This document shows, piece by piece, positions 51,917-59,771 of a DNA stretch of 64,000 bases. Position 1 is the stretch's first letter, and every line of letters begins with the position of its first letter. Position numbers and translations under genes: made by a program. A model generated the notes under the pieces. The model saw only the letters and a list, made by a program, of their open reading frames with translations. It ran no database searches and was not told the origin of the DNA. Origin of the DNA: Hymenobacter taeanensis (GTDB lineage Bacteria > Bacteroidota > Bacteroidia > Cytophagales > Hymenobacteraceae); NCBI RefSeq assembly GCF_013137895.1, contig NZ_CP053538.1, positions 1,115,501 through 1,179,500 on the forward strand, given 5' to 3'.

Positions 51917-52381
51917 ATGAAAACTGCATTTGCTTTCGCCGCGGCCCTCGCGTTAGGTGTCACTTCCGCTTTCGCGCAAACCACCACGTCGGGCACTACC
52001 ACTGGTACCACCTCGGGCACCACTGCGGGTTCAACTACCTACAGCACCTCAGGCTCTACGGCGGGCACCATGACCTCGGGCACTACCTCCGGCACTATGC
52101 GTACCACCTCAGGCACCATGGGCACTACATCTGGCACTATAAGCACTACGTCGGGCACTATGGGTACCACTTCCGGTACTATGGGCACTACCTCGGGCAC
52201 CACTGTGGGTTCAACTACCTACAGCACTTCAGGCTCTACGGCGGGCACTATGGGTACCACTTCAGGTACCACCATGGGTAGCACTTCCGGCACCATGAAC
52301 CGCAGCTCGAAATCAACCAAGCGCTCTTCGGGCAAGAAGACCAGAACCCGCACTTCTTCAACCACCAGCGGCTCTATGTAG
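51917..52381 (+). CDS. Secreted Ser/Thr/Gly repeat protein
   Basis: 154 residues. After a signal peptide (MKTAFAFAAALALGVTSAFAQ), residues 22-125 are almost entirely Thr, Ser, Gly and Met in short units of the form TTSGTM, with two near-identical 20-residue blocks GTTAGSTTYSTSGSTAGTM and GTTVGSTTYSTSGSTAGTM separated by 60 residues. The C-terminal 30 residues are basic (KSTKRSSGKKTRTRTSS). No family. The composition fits an extracellular, flexible or adhesive protein; the basic tail could bind surface polymers or DNA. Repeat length variation between strains would be expected. Confidence 0.75.
   Translation: MKTAFAFAAALALGVTSAFAQTTTSGTTTGTTSGTTAGSTTYSTSGSTAGTMTSGTTSGTMRTTSGTMGTTSGTISTTSGTMGTTSGTMGTTSGTTVGSTTYSTSGSTAGTMGTTSGTTMGSTSGTMNRSSKSTKRSSGKKTRTRTSSTTSGSM
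52011..52248 (+). repeat. 180-nt direct repeat unit within the repeat gene
   Basis: The segment 52011-52068 recurs at 52191-52248, offset exactly 180 bases (60 codons) with two substitutions. The offset is a multiple of three, so the reading frame is kept; it indicates an ancient tandem or slipped duplication of the coding region. Confidence 0.8.
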
Positions 52382-52402
52382 GCCACCGGCTGATTTAGGA
52401 AA

Positions 52403-52451
52403 CACACAACAAAACGGCCGCCTCGCTCTGAGGGGGCCGTTTTGTTGTGTG
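52403..52451. terminator. Bidirectional terminator
   Basis: CACACAACAAAACGGCC (52403-52419) pairs with GGCCGTTTTGTTGTGTG (52435-52451); it follows the repeat gene by 21 bases. Confidence 0.8.
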
Positions 52452-52546
52452 CGGCTGGCCTACGCTACCAGAACAATGCAGGCCTGGGCCGGTTTATCCA
52501 CCTCATACCATGCGGGCGCAACCCCGCCTTATTTACCGATTTACTC

Positions 52547-53545
52547 ATGGAATACATAGCATTAGGAAACTCCGGCCTGCAGGTGTCGCGCATTGCCTTT
52601 GGCAGCTGGGCGGCGGGCGGCTGGATGTGGGGCGGCACGGAACAGAACGACGCCGTGGGCGCCATTCATGCCTCTTATGACCTGGGCGTTACCAGTATTG
52701 ATACGGCCCCCATTTACGGGCAGGGCCTGAGCGAAGAAATTGTGGGCGAAGCCATCAAGAGCCTCCCCCGCGACAAAGTGCAGATTCTGACCAAATTTGG
52801 CATGCGTTGGGACCTGGCCAAGGGCGACTTTGCCATGAAGACCAAAGACAATAGCGGCCACGACCTGGACGTGTATAAGTACGCCGCGCCCGAAAGCATT
52901 ATGAAGGAAGTGGAGGACAGCCTGCGCCGCCTTGGCACCGACTACATTGACCTCTACCAGATTCACTGGCCCGATAAAACCACACCCATTGAAGACACCA
53001 TGGCAGCGGTGCAGCGGCTGGTTGAACAGGGGAAAGTGCGCGCCATTGGCGTCAGCAACTACTCGGTTGAGCAAATGCAGACCGCTGAGAAAGTGGTAAA
53101 CCTGGCTTCTAACCAGGTACCCTACAGCATGGTGCGCCGCGATATTGAGCAGGATGTAGTGCCGTACTGCCTTGAGCACAACAAAGCCATACTGGCCTAC
53201 AGCCCCATGCAGCTCGGCCTGCTTACGGGTAAAATCAAGCCCAGCCAGCACTTTGATGCCAGCGACCTGCGGGCCACCCACCGCCTATTTACTCCCGAGA
53301 GTGTAACCCGCGTGAATGCGTTCCTGGACAAGTTGAGGCCCATGGCCGAGAGTAAAAGTGCCACGCTAGGCCAGTTAGTACTCCGCTGGACGCTGGCGCA
53401 GCCCGGCATCTCGGTGGCGCTGGTAGGTGCCCGCAACGCCGAGCAGGCCGTACAAAACGCCCACGCCCTTGACGTGCAGCTCTCACCCCAGGAAATAGAC
53501 TTCATTTCTCAGCAGCTCGCGCAATTGCAGCCGCAAGTGGCCTAG
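52547..53545 (+). CDS. Aldo/keto reductase (YhdN/IolS-like)
   Basis: 332 residues from ATG 52547 (the frame from 52442 starts in a terminator). The catalytic tetrad is seen as Asp52 and Tyr57 in IDTAPIYGQG, Lys83 in LTKFG and a His in DLYQIHWPDKT; nucleotide binding by GLLTGKIKPSQHF and VGARNAEQAVQNA. It is an NADPH-dependent barrel that reduces carbonyls or oxidises sugars. The stop codon TAG lies inside the palindrome AGTGGCCTAGGCCACT (53536-53551). Followed by a terminator. Confidence 0.92.
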   Translation: MEYIALGNSGLQVSRIAFGSWAAGGWMWGGTEQNDAVGAIHASYDLGVTSIDTAPIYGQGLSEEIVGEAIKSLPRDKVQILTKFGMRWDLAKGDFAMKTKDNSGHDLDVYKYAAPESIMKEVEDSLRRLGTDYIDLYQIHWPDKTTPIEDTMAAVQRLVEQGKVRAIGVSNYSVEQMQTAEKVVNLASNQVPYSMVRRDIEQDVVPYCLEHNKAILAYSPMQLGLLTGKIKPSQHFDASDLRATHRLFTPESVTRVNAFLDKLRPMAESKSATLGQLVLRWTLAQPGISVALVGARNAEQAVQNAHALDVQLSPQEIDFISQQLAQLQPQVA

Positions 53546-53565
53546 GCCACTAGTGCTTCGCTTAC

Positions 53566-53594
53566 AAAAGCGCTGCCTCGTAGGCAGCGCTTTT
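53566..53594 (+). terminator. Intrinsic terminator of the aldo/keto reductase gene
   Basis: AAAAGCGCTGCCT (53566-53578) pairs with AGGCAGCGCTTTT (53582-53594) with a 3-nt loop and seven T bases: a classical strong terminator. Confidence 0.92.
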
Positions 53595-53684
53595 TTTGTG
53601 CAACTTGCATCCGTTGAGCAACGGTTTAAGGCACTAGGCCATCTACCCTGAAATACCACTTTACCAACTATTCACTTACGAATT

Positions 53685-54965
53685 ATGAAACGCTATCTGC
53701 TCCTGTTTTTCCTGTTGGCGGCTGGCACGGCCGCCTTCGCTCAGGCTCCTACCCGCGCCGACTCGTTGGTAATGCGTGCCCAGCAAATCAGCAAGCAGAA
53801 GAACTATCCGGAGGCAATTAAGGCTTATCAATTGGTGGTGCAGGAGCCCACGGCCAAGCCTACGTATAAAGCCTTCAGCTACTATAACATAGCCTGCTAT
53901 TATGGGCTGCTAAATGACGCGCCTAATGCTGTAGCTAACCTTGAGCGGGCTATTGAGGCGGGCTACATTGATGCCGAACACATTTCGGAAGACTCTGACC
54001 TAAACCTGCTCCACGGCCATAAGCAATGGCCCAAGCTACTGGCCCGCGCCCGTAAGCTGGAAGACAAACAACGTATTAAGCGGCCCGAGGACGTCAAGCT
54101 CGTCACGACGGATATCGACCATTTCTGGCAGGCCTACACTGCTGCGCAACGCGATACGGCTCAGGCCCGAGCCATTTTCCGGCGCGAGTATTTTGACAAA
54201 GGCTCGCAGGGCCTGCAGGACTATTACAGCCTGAAAATCAGGAACGATGCTACGTTTACCAAGCGCATTTTGCAGCGGCCGCAGTACTATAATTCTATTC
54301 AGAGCACCACGCTCTCCATTGCCAAGCAGAAGCCCCAGATTGTGTCGGCTTTTAAGCGTTTTCAGGAGCTGTACCCGGCGGTGCGCTTCCAGAACATCTA
54401 TTTTGTGGTGGGCGGCTGGGTATCGGGTGGTACAGTTTCAGATGCGGGCTTGCTCATTGGGGCCGACCAGGTAGCCAACGGGCCGGGTGTGAACACCTCA
54501 GAATTGAGCCTGCTGCAGCGTAACCGGTGCGCCCCAGTTACGGTTATGCCCGAGCTGATGGTGCACGAGCTAGTGCATCGCAACCAAGGCTCTCAGGACG
54601 GCACCCTGCTCAGCTACGCCCTCAGTGAAGGCATGGCCGACTTTGTGGCAGAGGTAGTAACGGGTGTAAAGGGCGGGGCTAACAGCCGCCTGCAGGCCTA
54701 CGGCAATGCGCACGAGCAAGAGCTGTGGACCGACTTCAAGAAGGAGATGCTGGGTACTAACTCCGACAACTGGATTGCCAACGGCGCCCAAGAAACGCCC
54801 GAAAAGCCCTGCGACCTGGGCTATTACGTGGGGTACCGCATTGTACAAGCCTACTACAACAAAACCACCGACAAGAAGCAGGCCCTAGCCGACATCCTTT
54901 CCATTAGAGATGCCAAAGCCTTTCTGGCCCAGAGCGGCTACGAGAGTGGCCTAGCCAGCCGGTAA
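53685..54965 (+). CDS. DUF2268 zinc-protease-like protein with N-terminal TPR
   Basis: 426 residues with a signal peptide (MKRYLLLFFLLAAGTAAFA). A TPR-like helical segment (residues 25-110; ADSLVMRAQQISKQKNYPEAIKAYQLV, YYNIACYYGLLNDAPNAVANLERAIEAGY) precedes a predicted gluzincin domain with HELVH (294-298) and SEGMADFVAE carrying the downstream Glu. DUF2268 proteases are related to the GldB family. The exported location and TPR suggest periplasmic protein processing or binding. The stop lies near another GGCCTAG string (54945-54954). Confidence 0.82.
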   Translation: MKRYLLLFFLLAAGTAAFAQAPTRADSLVMRAQQISKQKNYPEAIKAYQLVVQEPTAKPTYKAFSYYNIACYYGLLNDAPNAVANLERAIEAGYIDAEHISEDSDLNLLHGHKQWPKLLARARKLEDKQRIKRPEDVKLVTTDIDHFWQAYTAAQRDTAQARAIFRREYFDKGSQGLQDYYSLKIRNDATFTKRILQRPQYYNSIQSTTLSIAKQKPQIVSAFKRFQELYPAVRFQNIYFVVGGWVSGGTVSDAGLLIGADQVANGPGVNTSELSLLQRNRCAPVTVMPELMVHELVHRNQGSQDGTLLSYALSEGMADFVAEVVTGVKGGANSRLQAYGNAHEQELWTDFKKEMLGTNSDNWIANGAQETPEKPCDLGYYVGYRIVQAYYNKTTDKKQALADILSIRDAKAFLAQSGYESGLASR

Positions 54966-55058
54966 GCTAACAGGGCACGGCGCAAGCGGGGCACGTGCAA
55001 CTATTAGGAAGCCGTTGGGCTCCCTAATATCATTCTCCTACCCTCTTATTTACTATAT

Positions 55059-55505
55059 ATGCGCCACCTGTTTACTCTTCTATGGGGCCTTGCCCTGCTG
55101 GTTTTGGTATCTGGTTGCAAAGACGAGCATCCTGAATCCAGCCTTTTCAATACCCGCTGGATGCTGGTGCAAGTCGAAGAATTCCCGATTTCTCTTTCCA
55201 GCTACGGCGACACCTATCGCTCTTACATTGAGTTTACGGGTGGCATAAACCGTACCACTGGCCTAGCCCCGTGCAACTCTTTTGGTGGGAGCTTCACGTC
55301 GGGCAAGGAGCCTAGTGTACTGACCATCAGCCAGCAAGCTGCTACCAAAGTTTCCTGCGGAGCGCTGAGCCTAGAAACCAAATACCTAGAAGCATTGCCC
55401 CGAACGGTGCGCTATGAAATTACCGGCAGAGAGTTACGTCTCTACGATGCCTCCAACTCGCTCAACCCATTGCTCATTTTCGAGGATCGGACGTCTACAG
55501 AGTAA
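55059..55505 (+). CDS. META/HslJ-like lipoprotein
   Basis: 148 residues; lipobox LVSGC with modified Cys at about residue 20. The mature domain begins FNTRWMLVQVEEF and holds the META-type turn LAPCNSFGGSFTSG, ISQQAATKVSC, and a late LRLYDA strand. HslJ/META domains occur on heat-shock or secreted proteins with unknown function. A similar protein with CNQLMGTYE is at 62517. Followed by a strong terminator. Confidence 0.8.
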   Translation: MRHLFTLLWGLALLVLVSGCKDEHPESSLFNTRWMLVQVEEFPISLSSYGDTYRSYIEFTGGINRTTGLAPCNSFGGSFTSGKEPSVLTISQQAATKVSCGALSLETKYLEALPRTVRYEITGRELRLYDASNSLNPLLIFEDRTSTE

Positions 55506-55519
55506 TTGTCTCAGCGTAT

Positions 55520-55563
55520 AAACCCAACGGGGCCGCCTCAGATGAAGCGGCCCCGTTGGGTTT
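55520..55563. terminator. Bidirectional terminator
   Basis: AAACCCAACGGGGCCGC (55520-55536) pairs with its complement (55547-55563), between the convergent META and DsbA-like genes. Confidence 0.85.
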
Positions 55564-55580
55564 TGATTTAGGAAGGTGGC

Positions 55581-56282
55581 CTAGCAGTTGCTGCCATCTA
55601 GGCCGCAGGCGGCACCATCGGCGCCGGCTAGCTGCACGGGCCGGGGGCGCGATTCTTCCCACACCTTCTCCAGCACTTCCTGGAACAGCTCGCTGGGCTG
55701 CGCGCCCGATACGGCATACTTATCGTCGAACACGAAGTAAGGTACCCCGCGCACGCCAATCTGGCGGGCCTGGTACTCATCGTGGCGCACCTCTTGGGTA
55801 AACTCATCGGAGTTTAACACCCGCTCCACCTCAGCGGCGGGTAGGCCTATCTCGGTAGCTAGGCGGGTGAGGGTGGCAAAGTCGTTGAGGTCTTCGCCTT
55901 CTTCCAGGTACGCTTTAAAGAAGCGCTCCTTGGCCGCATCTTGCTTGCCGTGGCGCTCTGCCAGGTGCACTAGGCGGTGCGCGTGCAGCGTGTTAGCATG
56001 CACGGCGCGGTCGAAGTCAAACGCGAGGCCCAGCTCGGCGGCTGATTGGGCCATGTTGGCGCTCATTTGGCGGGCCCAGGCCTCGGTGTTGCCGTACTTG
56101 GCAGCCAGGCGCTTATAGAGGCTCACGCCCGGCTCTGGCTGGGCCTGGGCGTCAAGCTCGAAGCTGTGCCACTGGATTTCTACTGCATCGGCGTGTGAGA
56201 AATTTGCCAACGCGTTTTCCAGGCGCCGCTTACCGATGTAGCAGAACGGGCACACAATGTCAGACCAGATTTCTATTTTCAT
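55581..56282 (-). CDS. DsbA family (FrnE-like) thiol oxidoreductase
   Basis: 233 residues. The thioredoxin-fold active site CPFC is Cys11-Pro-Phe-Cys14 in WSDIVCPFCYIGKRR, followed by the FrnE text EIQWHSFELDAQAQPEPG and, near the C-terminus, GVRGVPYFVFDDKYAVSGAQPSELFQEVLE containing the cis-Pro. There is no signal peptide, so it is cytoplasmic; FrnE-type enzymes are linked to polyketide isomerisation or thiol stress. The protein ends with a Cys pair (DGAACGLDGSNC), a possible extra metal or redox site. Confidence 0.92.
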   Translation of the reverse strand: MKIEIWSDIVCPFCYIGKRRLENALANFSHADAVEIQWHSFELDAQAQPEPGVSLYKRLAAKYGNTEAWARQMSANMAQSAAELGLAFDFDRAVHANTLHAHRLVHLAERHGKQDAAKERFFKAYLEEGEDLNDFATLTRLATEIGLPAAEVERVLNSDEFTQEVRHDEYQARQIGVRGVPYFVFDDKYAVSGAQPSELFQEVLEKVWEESRPRPVQLAGADGAACGLDGSNC

Positions 56283-56482
56283 AAGACAAGAAGTTACGAT
56301 TTCAGGCGGGTTAAGTCAGTGGGGCAATAAAATGTTTCACTGGTGGCGCTAGTATTACCCGGCACCGGCAGTGCACTTACCCCCCTGGGTTATTCCTATA
56401 TAAACACCGGCTAGGCCTGTTTCGTGCCGCAACTGCCTCCATCCGGGCTTGCTGGCAGTTGCGGCGATAATCCCTGACCAGT

Positions 56483-56977
56483 ATGTTCACGGCCATGTCT
56501 GATCTGGTTTCTTTTGAGGCACAGCTGGAGCACGGTGGTCCCAGCTTTATGCCCACCCAAATAGTGGTAGTGCCGCCGCTGGTGCTGCAGGCCCTTGGCT
56601 CCAAAACAAAGCGGGTAGTTGGCACCCTCAATGGTTACCCCGTTCGGCTAGGCCTGTTGGCCCAGGCAGGCGGGGGCCGCTACGTTATGATCAACAAAGA
56701 CCTCTGCCAAGCGGCGGGCGTGCAGGTAGGCCAGCACGTGCGGTTGAGCCTCATCCCCGACCCAGAGCCCGACCGCGTGGACCTGCCCACGGAGCTTACC
56801 GAAGCTTTTGAGGCCTGGCCCGAGGCGGGGGCGCAATTTGAGCGGCTTTCGGGTAGCATGCGGCGGGCCGTGGCCCAGCACATAGCTACGGCCCGGCAGG
56901 CGGAAACCCGCGCCCGCCGGGCCGTGGAAATTACGGAACGCTTGGCGCGCAGAGCACACCCATTCCGGAAAGAGTAA
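56483..56977 (+). CDS. DUF1905/YdeI-like protein
   Basis: 164 residues (ATG 56483; ATG 56495 is an alternative). Residues 10-98 form a DUF1905 domain: FEAQLEHGG, VVVPPLVLQALGS, VVGTLNGYPVRLGL, YVMINKDLCQAAGVQVGQHVRLSLIPDPEPDRVDLP. The C-terminal part is a YdeI/OmpD-associated helical repeat with a basic RRAHPFRKE end. These proteins are small, cytoplasmic and of unknown function; the basic tail hints at nucleic-acid or membrane binding. The stop precedes a GGCCTAG string. Confidence 0.82.
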   Translation: MFTAMSDLVSFEAQLEHGGPSFMPTQIVVVPPLVLQALGSKTKRVVGTLNGYPVRLGLLAQAGGGRYVMINKDLCQAAGVQVGQHVRLSLIPDPEPDRVDLPTELTEAFEAWPEAGAQFERLSGSMRRAVAQHIATARQAETRARRAVEITERLARRAHPFRKE

Positions 56978-56999
56978 TGGCCTAGCTTACTGGCCTACG

Positions 57000-57458
57000 C
57001 TATTTGGTGAGGGCAATGCTCACTACTTTGCCTTCGCCGGCTACCGTGAACTTGCAGTCATCGAAGGCAGGTGGGGCGAGGCGGGGGCGCACGTTGTTAG
57101 AGAAAGCAAAGGGCTCGGTAGGAATGCCCATGAAGTTCTTATCGAGCTTATCGTTGTTATTGGTGTCCTGGGTGATGGCCACGGCCCACTCCCCATTGGG
57201 CAACTCTACGGGCAAGCTGATTTGTTTCTGCCCACCGGGCTTCACTACCCGCATGAAGGCGTAACCACCATGGGTGAGAAATTTCTCCCGAACATTATAG
57301 AAATACAATTTGACTACCGAAGACGAAGAGGCCAAGGCCGACACCACTACCGTGACGGACGAAGTGGCCGCGGGGTCGCCGGAAGCCAGGGCGGGCGTCG
57401 AAACCAAACCTGCTAGAGCGCAGGTGGCCGTGAGAAGAGTCTGCTTAAGTGCTTGCAT
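57000..57458 (-). CDS. DUF2141 secreted protein
   Basis: 152 residues from ATG 57458, which begins a signal peptide (MQALKQTLLTATCALAGLVSTPALA); the start at 57473 is less likely. The mature domain is DUF2141: KLYFYNVREKFLTHGGYAFMRVVKPGG, LPNGEWAVAITQDTNNNDKLDKNFMGIPTEPFAFSNN. The DTNNNDKLD turn resembles a calcium-type loop. DUF2141 proteins are predicted surface or periplasmic beta-sandwiches with unknown role. A GGCCTAG string lies just downstream. Confidence 0.9.
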   Translation of the reverse strand: MQALKQTLLTATCALAGLVSTPALASGDPAATSSVTVVVSALASSSSVVKLYFYNVREKFLTHGGYAFMRVVKPGGQKQISLPVELPNGEWAVAITQDTNNNDKLDKNFMGIPTEPFAFSNNVRPRLAPPAFDDCKFTVAGEGKVVSIALTK

Positions 57459-57622
57459 GGCAGGAGGTAGCAATGATCTATTGGGGGCAACAGCACCCTG
57501 GCAAAAAAGATTGCGCAGCAGTGCATCTTTCCCGCTTTAGTCTACTCCATTTGCTGGGCTCTGGTTTACGCTGCTCCCGAAAAAAGACCCAGAGTACAAG
57601 GCGAGGGCCATTGTGTTTATAG

Positions 57623-58048
57623 TTAGAGGTGGGTTCTCAGACTATGGCAGGCCTCCTCCAAAGACTGGTGCTCTCTCACCTCTAGCCGGTATTCCTGCCT
57701 TTTTGCGGTATTAAGAGTGTATTGCTGCACCGCAATTTGCCCAAACACATTGGTGGGTGAGAGAAAATTCATCTGCCGGACGCCCGCCGCGTAGGCTCGC
57801 GGGTTCCAGTCGGTGTTTGCCCACTGCTGATCCACGGACAGCATGGCCCCGAAGTGGCGCGTGTCATTCAGCCATCCCAGGTGCGTGAAGCGCGGCGAGT
57901 GTAGCTGGTACAACTCCAGCGCCTTGTTTAGCAGAAACCGGTAGTTACGGCTATTGGCAAAGCCATGCCAACGTACAATTAAACACGCTATAGTAGGGTC
58001 TAGCGCAATTTCGCCATACGACTCAGAATGCAGAAGTATTTCGGACAT
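57623..58048 (-). CDS. STAS/SpoIIAA-like protein, unknown role
   Basis: 141 residues from ATG 58048 (longer frame to 58165 rejected). It follows the same scheme as the protein at 46641: a strand pair IALDPTIACLIVRWHG, a helix NYRFLLNKALELYQLH, then THLGWLNDTRHFGAML, a helix GVRQMNFL, strands IAVQQYTL and a C-terminal helix. Overall similarity is weak but the lengths and order agree. Divergent from no known partner. Regulation of a light or stress pathway has been proposed for such folds, but nothing here supports it. Confidence 0.5.
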   Translation of the reverse strand: MSEILLHSESYGEIALDPTIACLIVRWHGFANSRNYRFLLNKALELYQLHSPRFTHLGWLNDTRHFGAMLSVDQQWANTDWNPRAYAAGVRQMNFLSPTNVFGQIAVQQYTLNTAKRQEYRLEVREHQSLEEACHSLRTHL

Positions 58049-58271
58049 AACGGGTAGGAGGCAGCAGATAAAAGCAGTAGCCCCTAATTGGTATAATACT
58101 ATCTGGCTCCTGACCAAACATACGTTCTCCCCTCCCCCAAGATGTGCCCGCGCGACCAATCTCACACTCTACCCCACCAATGGACGGCGCCACTCGGTTA
58201 ACTCTATACCAATAGCCGCAAGCGCCTGCGTTAGCAGCTCAACAGTAGCTTTGGGCTATTCTCATGGGGCG

Positions 58272-58745
58272 CTAGGCCTCTGCCCGACGTAAGTGAGCTA
58301 CCAGCACATCATGGGTTAGGCCAAACTCGCCGGCGGCTACGGCGGCGGTGCTGCCTGGCTGGCGCAGCATGGGCAACAGCAGGTGCACCGCCTCTACTTC
58401 GGGGGCCTCTAGTAGCCGGGCCGTTTGCTGGGCCTGCTTCAGCATGGTTTCCAGCTCCAAGGTGAGCGGCAGGCTCAAATTCTCCGACAGGCGCTTGCTG
58501 GTCAGGCGGAGCCCCATGACTTCCGTAGCCAGCCGATATTCAAACAGCACGAGGCTCACCAGTAGCTGGTTTAGAGCGGGCACCACGGTGGCATCGTTCT
58601 CGCGCAGCATGGCCAGCAACATATGCGGCACGGCAATAAAGTCGTTGTCGAGCTGAAACGCCTCAATGCGGCTGGTCTTGATGACCTGCGTGAGAGCAGC
58701 GGAAAACGGCAGCGCCTGGGGCTTTTTTCGAAAGAAGGAAAACAT
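58272..58745 (-). CDS. Clp N-domain-like helical protein
   Basis: 157 residues from ATG 58745. Two Clp-N-like helical repeats are visible: VIKTSRIEAFQLDNDFIAVPHMLLAMLREND (about 23-52) and a second one around QQTARLLEAPEVEAVHLLLPMLRQPGSTAAVAAGEFG (about 107-142). In ClpA/ClpC such repeats bind adaptor proteins; a stand-alone domain without an ATPase could act as an adaptor or competitor. No ATPase gene is adjacent. Confidence 0.7.
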   Translation of the reverse strand: MFSFFRKKPQALPFSAALTQVIKTSRIEAFQLDNDFIAVPHMLLAMLRENDATVVPALNQLLVSLVLFEYRLATEVMGLRLTSKRLSENLSLPLTLELETMLKQAQQTARLLEAPEVEAVHLLLPMLRQPGSTAAVAAGEFGLTHDVLVAHLRRAEA

Positions 58746-58898
58746 CACGGGCGGTCTAGCTCTGCGGCGGCGCTGCCTTTACCAATTAAGCACCTGAGCA
58801 ACTTACTTAAACTATGTGAGTTGCGCCAAACCACACAGGCCGCAGCGCACCCCCCGGTATAGTAAACCCATAACCCGCCAGAAGTTACCGTGCAGCGG

Positions 58899-59717
58899 TT
58901 ATTTGACTACCTCCTGCAGAAAAGCCCGGCTGTGCTCCAGCACTTGCTTGGGGCTCTGGCGGTGCGGGGTGTGGCCCAGGCCAGGTAGCAGCCGCGCCCG
59001 CGCGGTTCCACCTACCTGCTTGGCAATGGCCTCTACCTGAGCCGCCGTGCCATACTCGTCGGCAGAGCCTTGCAGCACCAGCACCGGGCACTGAATGTGG
59101 GGCAAATACGCCTCAATATTCCAGGCCCGGAAAGCTGGGTGAAGCCAGGTATCGGTCCAGGCTCTAAAAAGAGGCTCCGTGTTGGAGCCGTGGTACCGTG
59201 CTAAGCGCTGGGGCAAATCGGTGGTAGCGTAGTGGGCCTGAGCCCTACGGATACCGGCTAGGGTTATGTCTTCCACAAACACATGAGCCCCCACCGTTAC
59301 CACGGCCGCCACCAGGGCCGGCTCCTGTGCGGCAGTTAGCAAGGCCAGCGTGCCCCCATCAGAATGTCCCCATAGCACTGCTTGCTCTATACCTGCGGCG
59401 CGCAGCACAGCTGGCACCACCAGCGCCTCCTGCTCTAAGTAGGCCACCGTGCGGGGTTCCGGCCCAAACGGTGCCGACTCCCCGTACCCGCGCCGGTCAT
59501 ACACGAACGCATGGCAACCCAGAGCCAAAGCCAGCCGGGCCGGAAAGTCGCGCCAGAGCTTGATGCTGCCCAGCGAATCATGCAGAAATACTAGTGTAGG
59601 CCTCTTGTCGGCGGCGGAAGCTGCGTGGCGCAGGTGCTGCACGCGCAGGTAATGATCCTGAAACGGCAGGGTTTCGTGATGTTCGGTAAGCAAGGACGCG
59701 GATGACATAAGCGGCAT
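58899..59717 (-). CDS. Alpha/beta hydrolase
   Basis: 272 residues. Nucleophile elbow GHSDGG with Ser119, oxyanion text LVFLHDSLGSIKLWRDFPARLA, acidic residue in LQGSADEYG and the catalytic His in LPGLGHTPHRQ. Typical alpha/beta-hydrolase lid region between. It has no signal peptide, so it is a cytoplasmic esterase, amidase or dehalogenase-like enzyme; the substrate is unknown. A hairpin separates it from the upstream MG2/TonB gene, so it is likely its own unit. Confidence 0.9.
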   Translation of the reverse strand: MPLMSSASLLTEHHETLPFQDHYLRVQHLRHAASAADKRPTLVFLHDSLGSIKLWRDFPARLALALGCHAFVYDRRGYGESAPFGPEPRTVAYLEQEALVVPAVLRAAGIEQAVLWGHSDGGTLALLTAAQEPALVAAVVTVGAHVFVEDITLAGIRRAQAHYATTDLPQRLARYHGSNTEPLFRAWTDTWLHPAFRAWNIEAYLPHIQCPVLVLQGSADEYGTAAQVEAIAKQVGGTARARLLPGLGHTPHRQSPKQVLEHSRAFLQEVVK

Positions 59718-59722
59718 AACTA

Positions 59723-59748
59723 CGGCCCCGACTGGAGAGCCGGGGCCG
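59723..59748 (-). terminator. GC-rich hairpin upstream of the hydrolase
   Basis: CGGCCCCG (59723-59730) pairs with CGGGGCCG (59741-59748). Downstream of the MG2/TonB-plug gene on the minus strand; the T run is poor, so it is a possible terminator only. Confidence 0.5.
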
Positions 59749-59771
59749 CGAATTTCAGTACAAGTGCAGGC

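Noticed and set aside
51847..52281. His/Tyr/Gly-rich frame over the repeat gene
   Set aside because: Translation of the Thr/Ser/Gly repeats in another phase; an artefact of the repeat.
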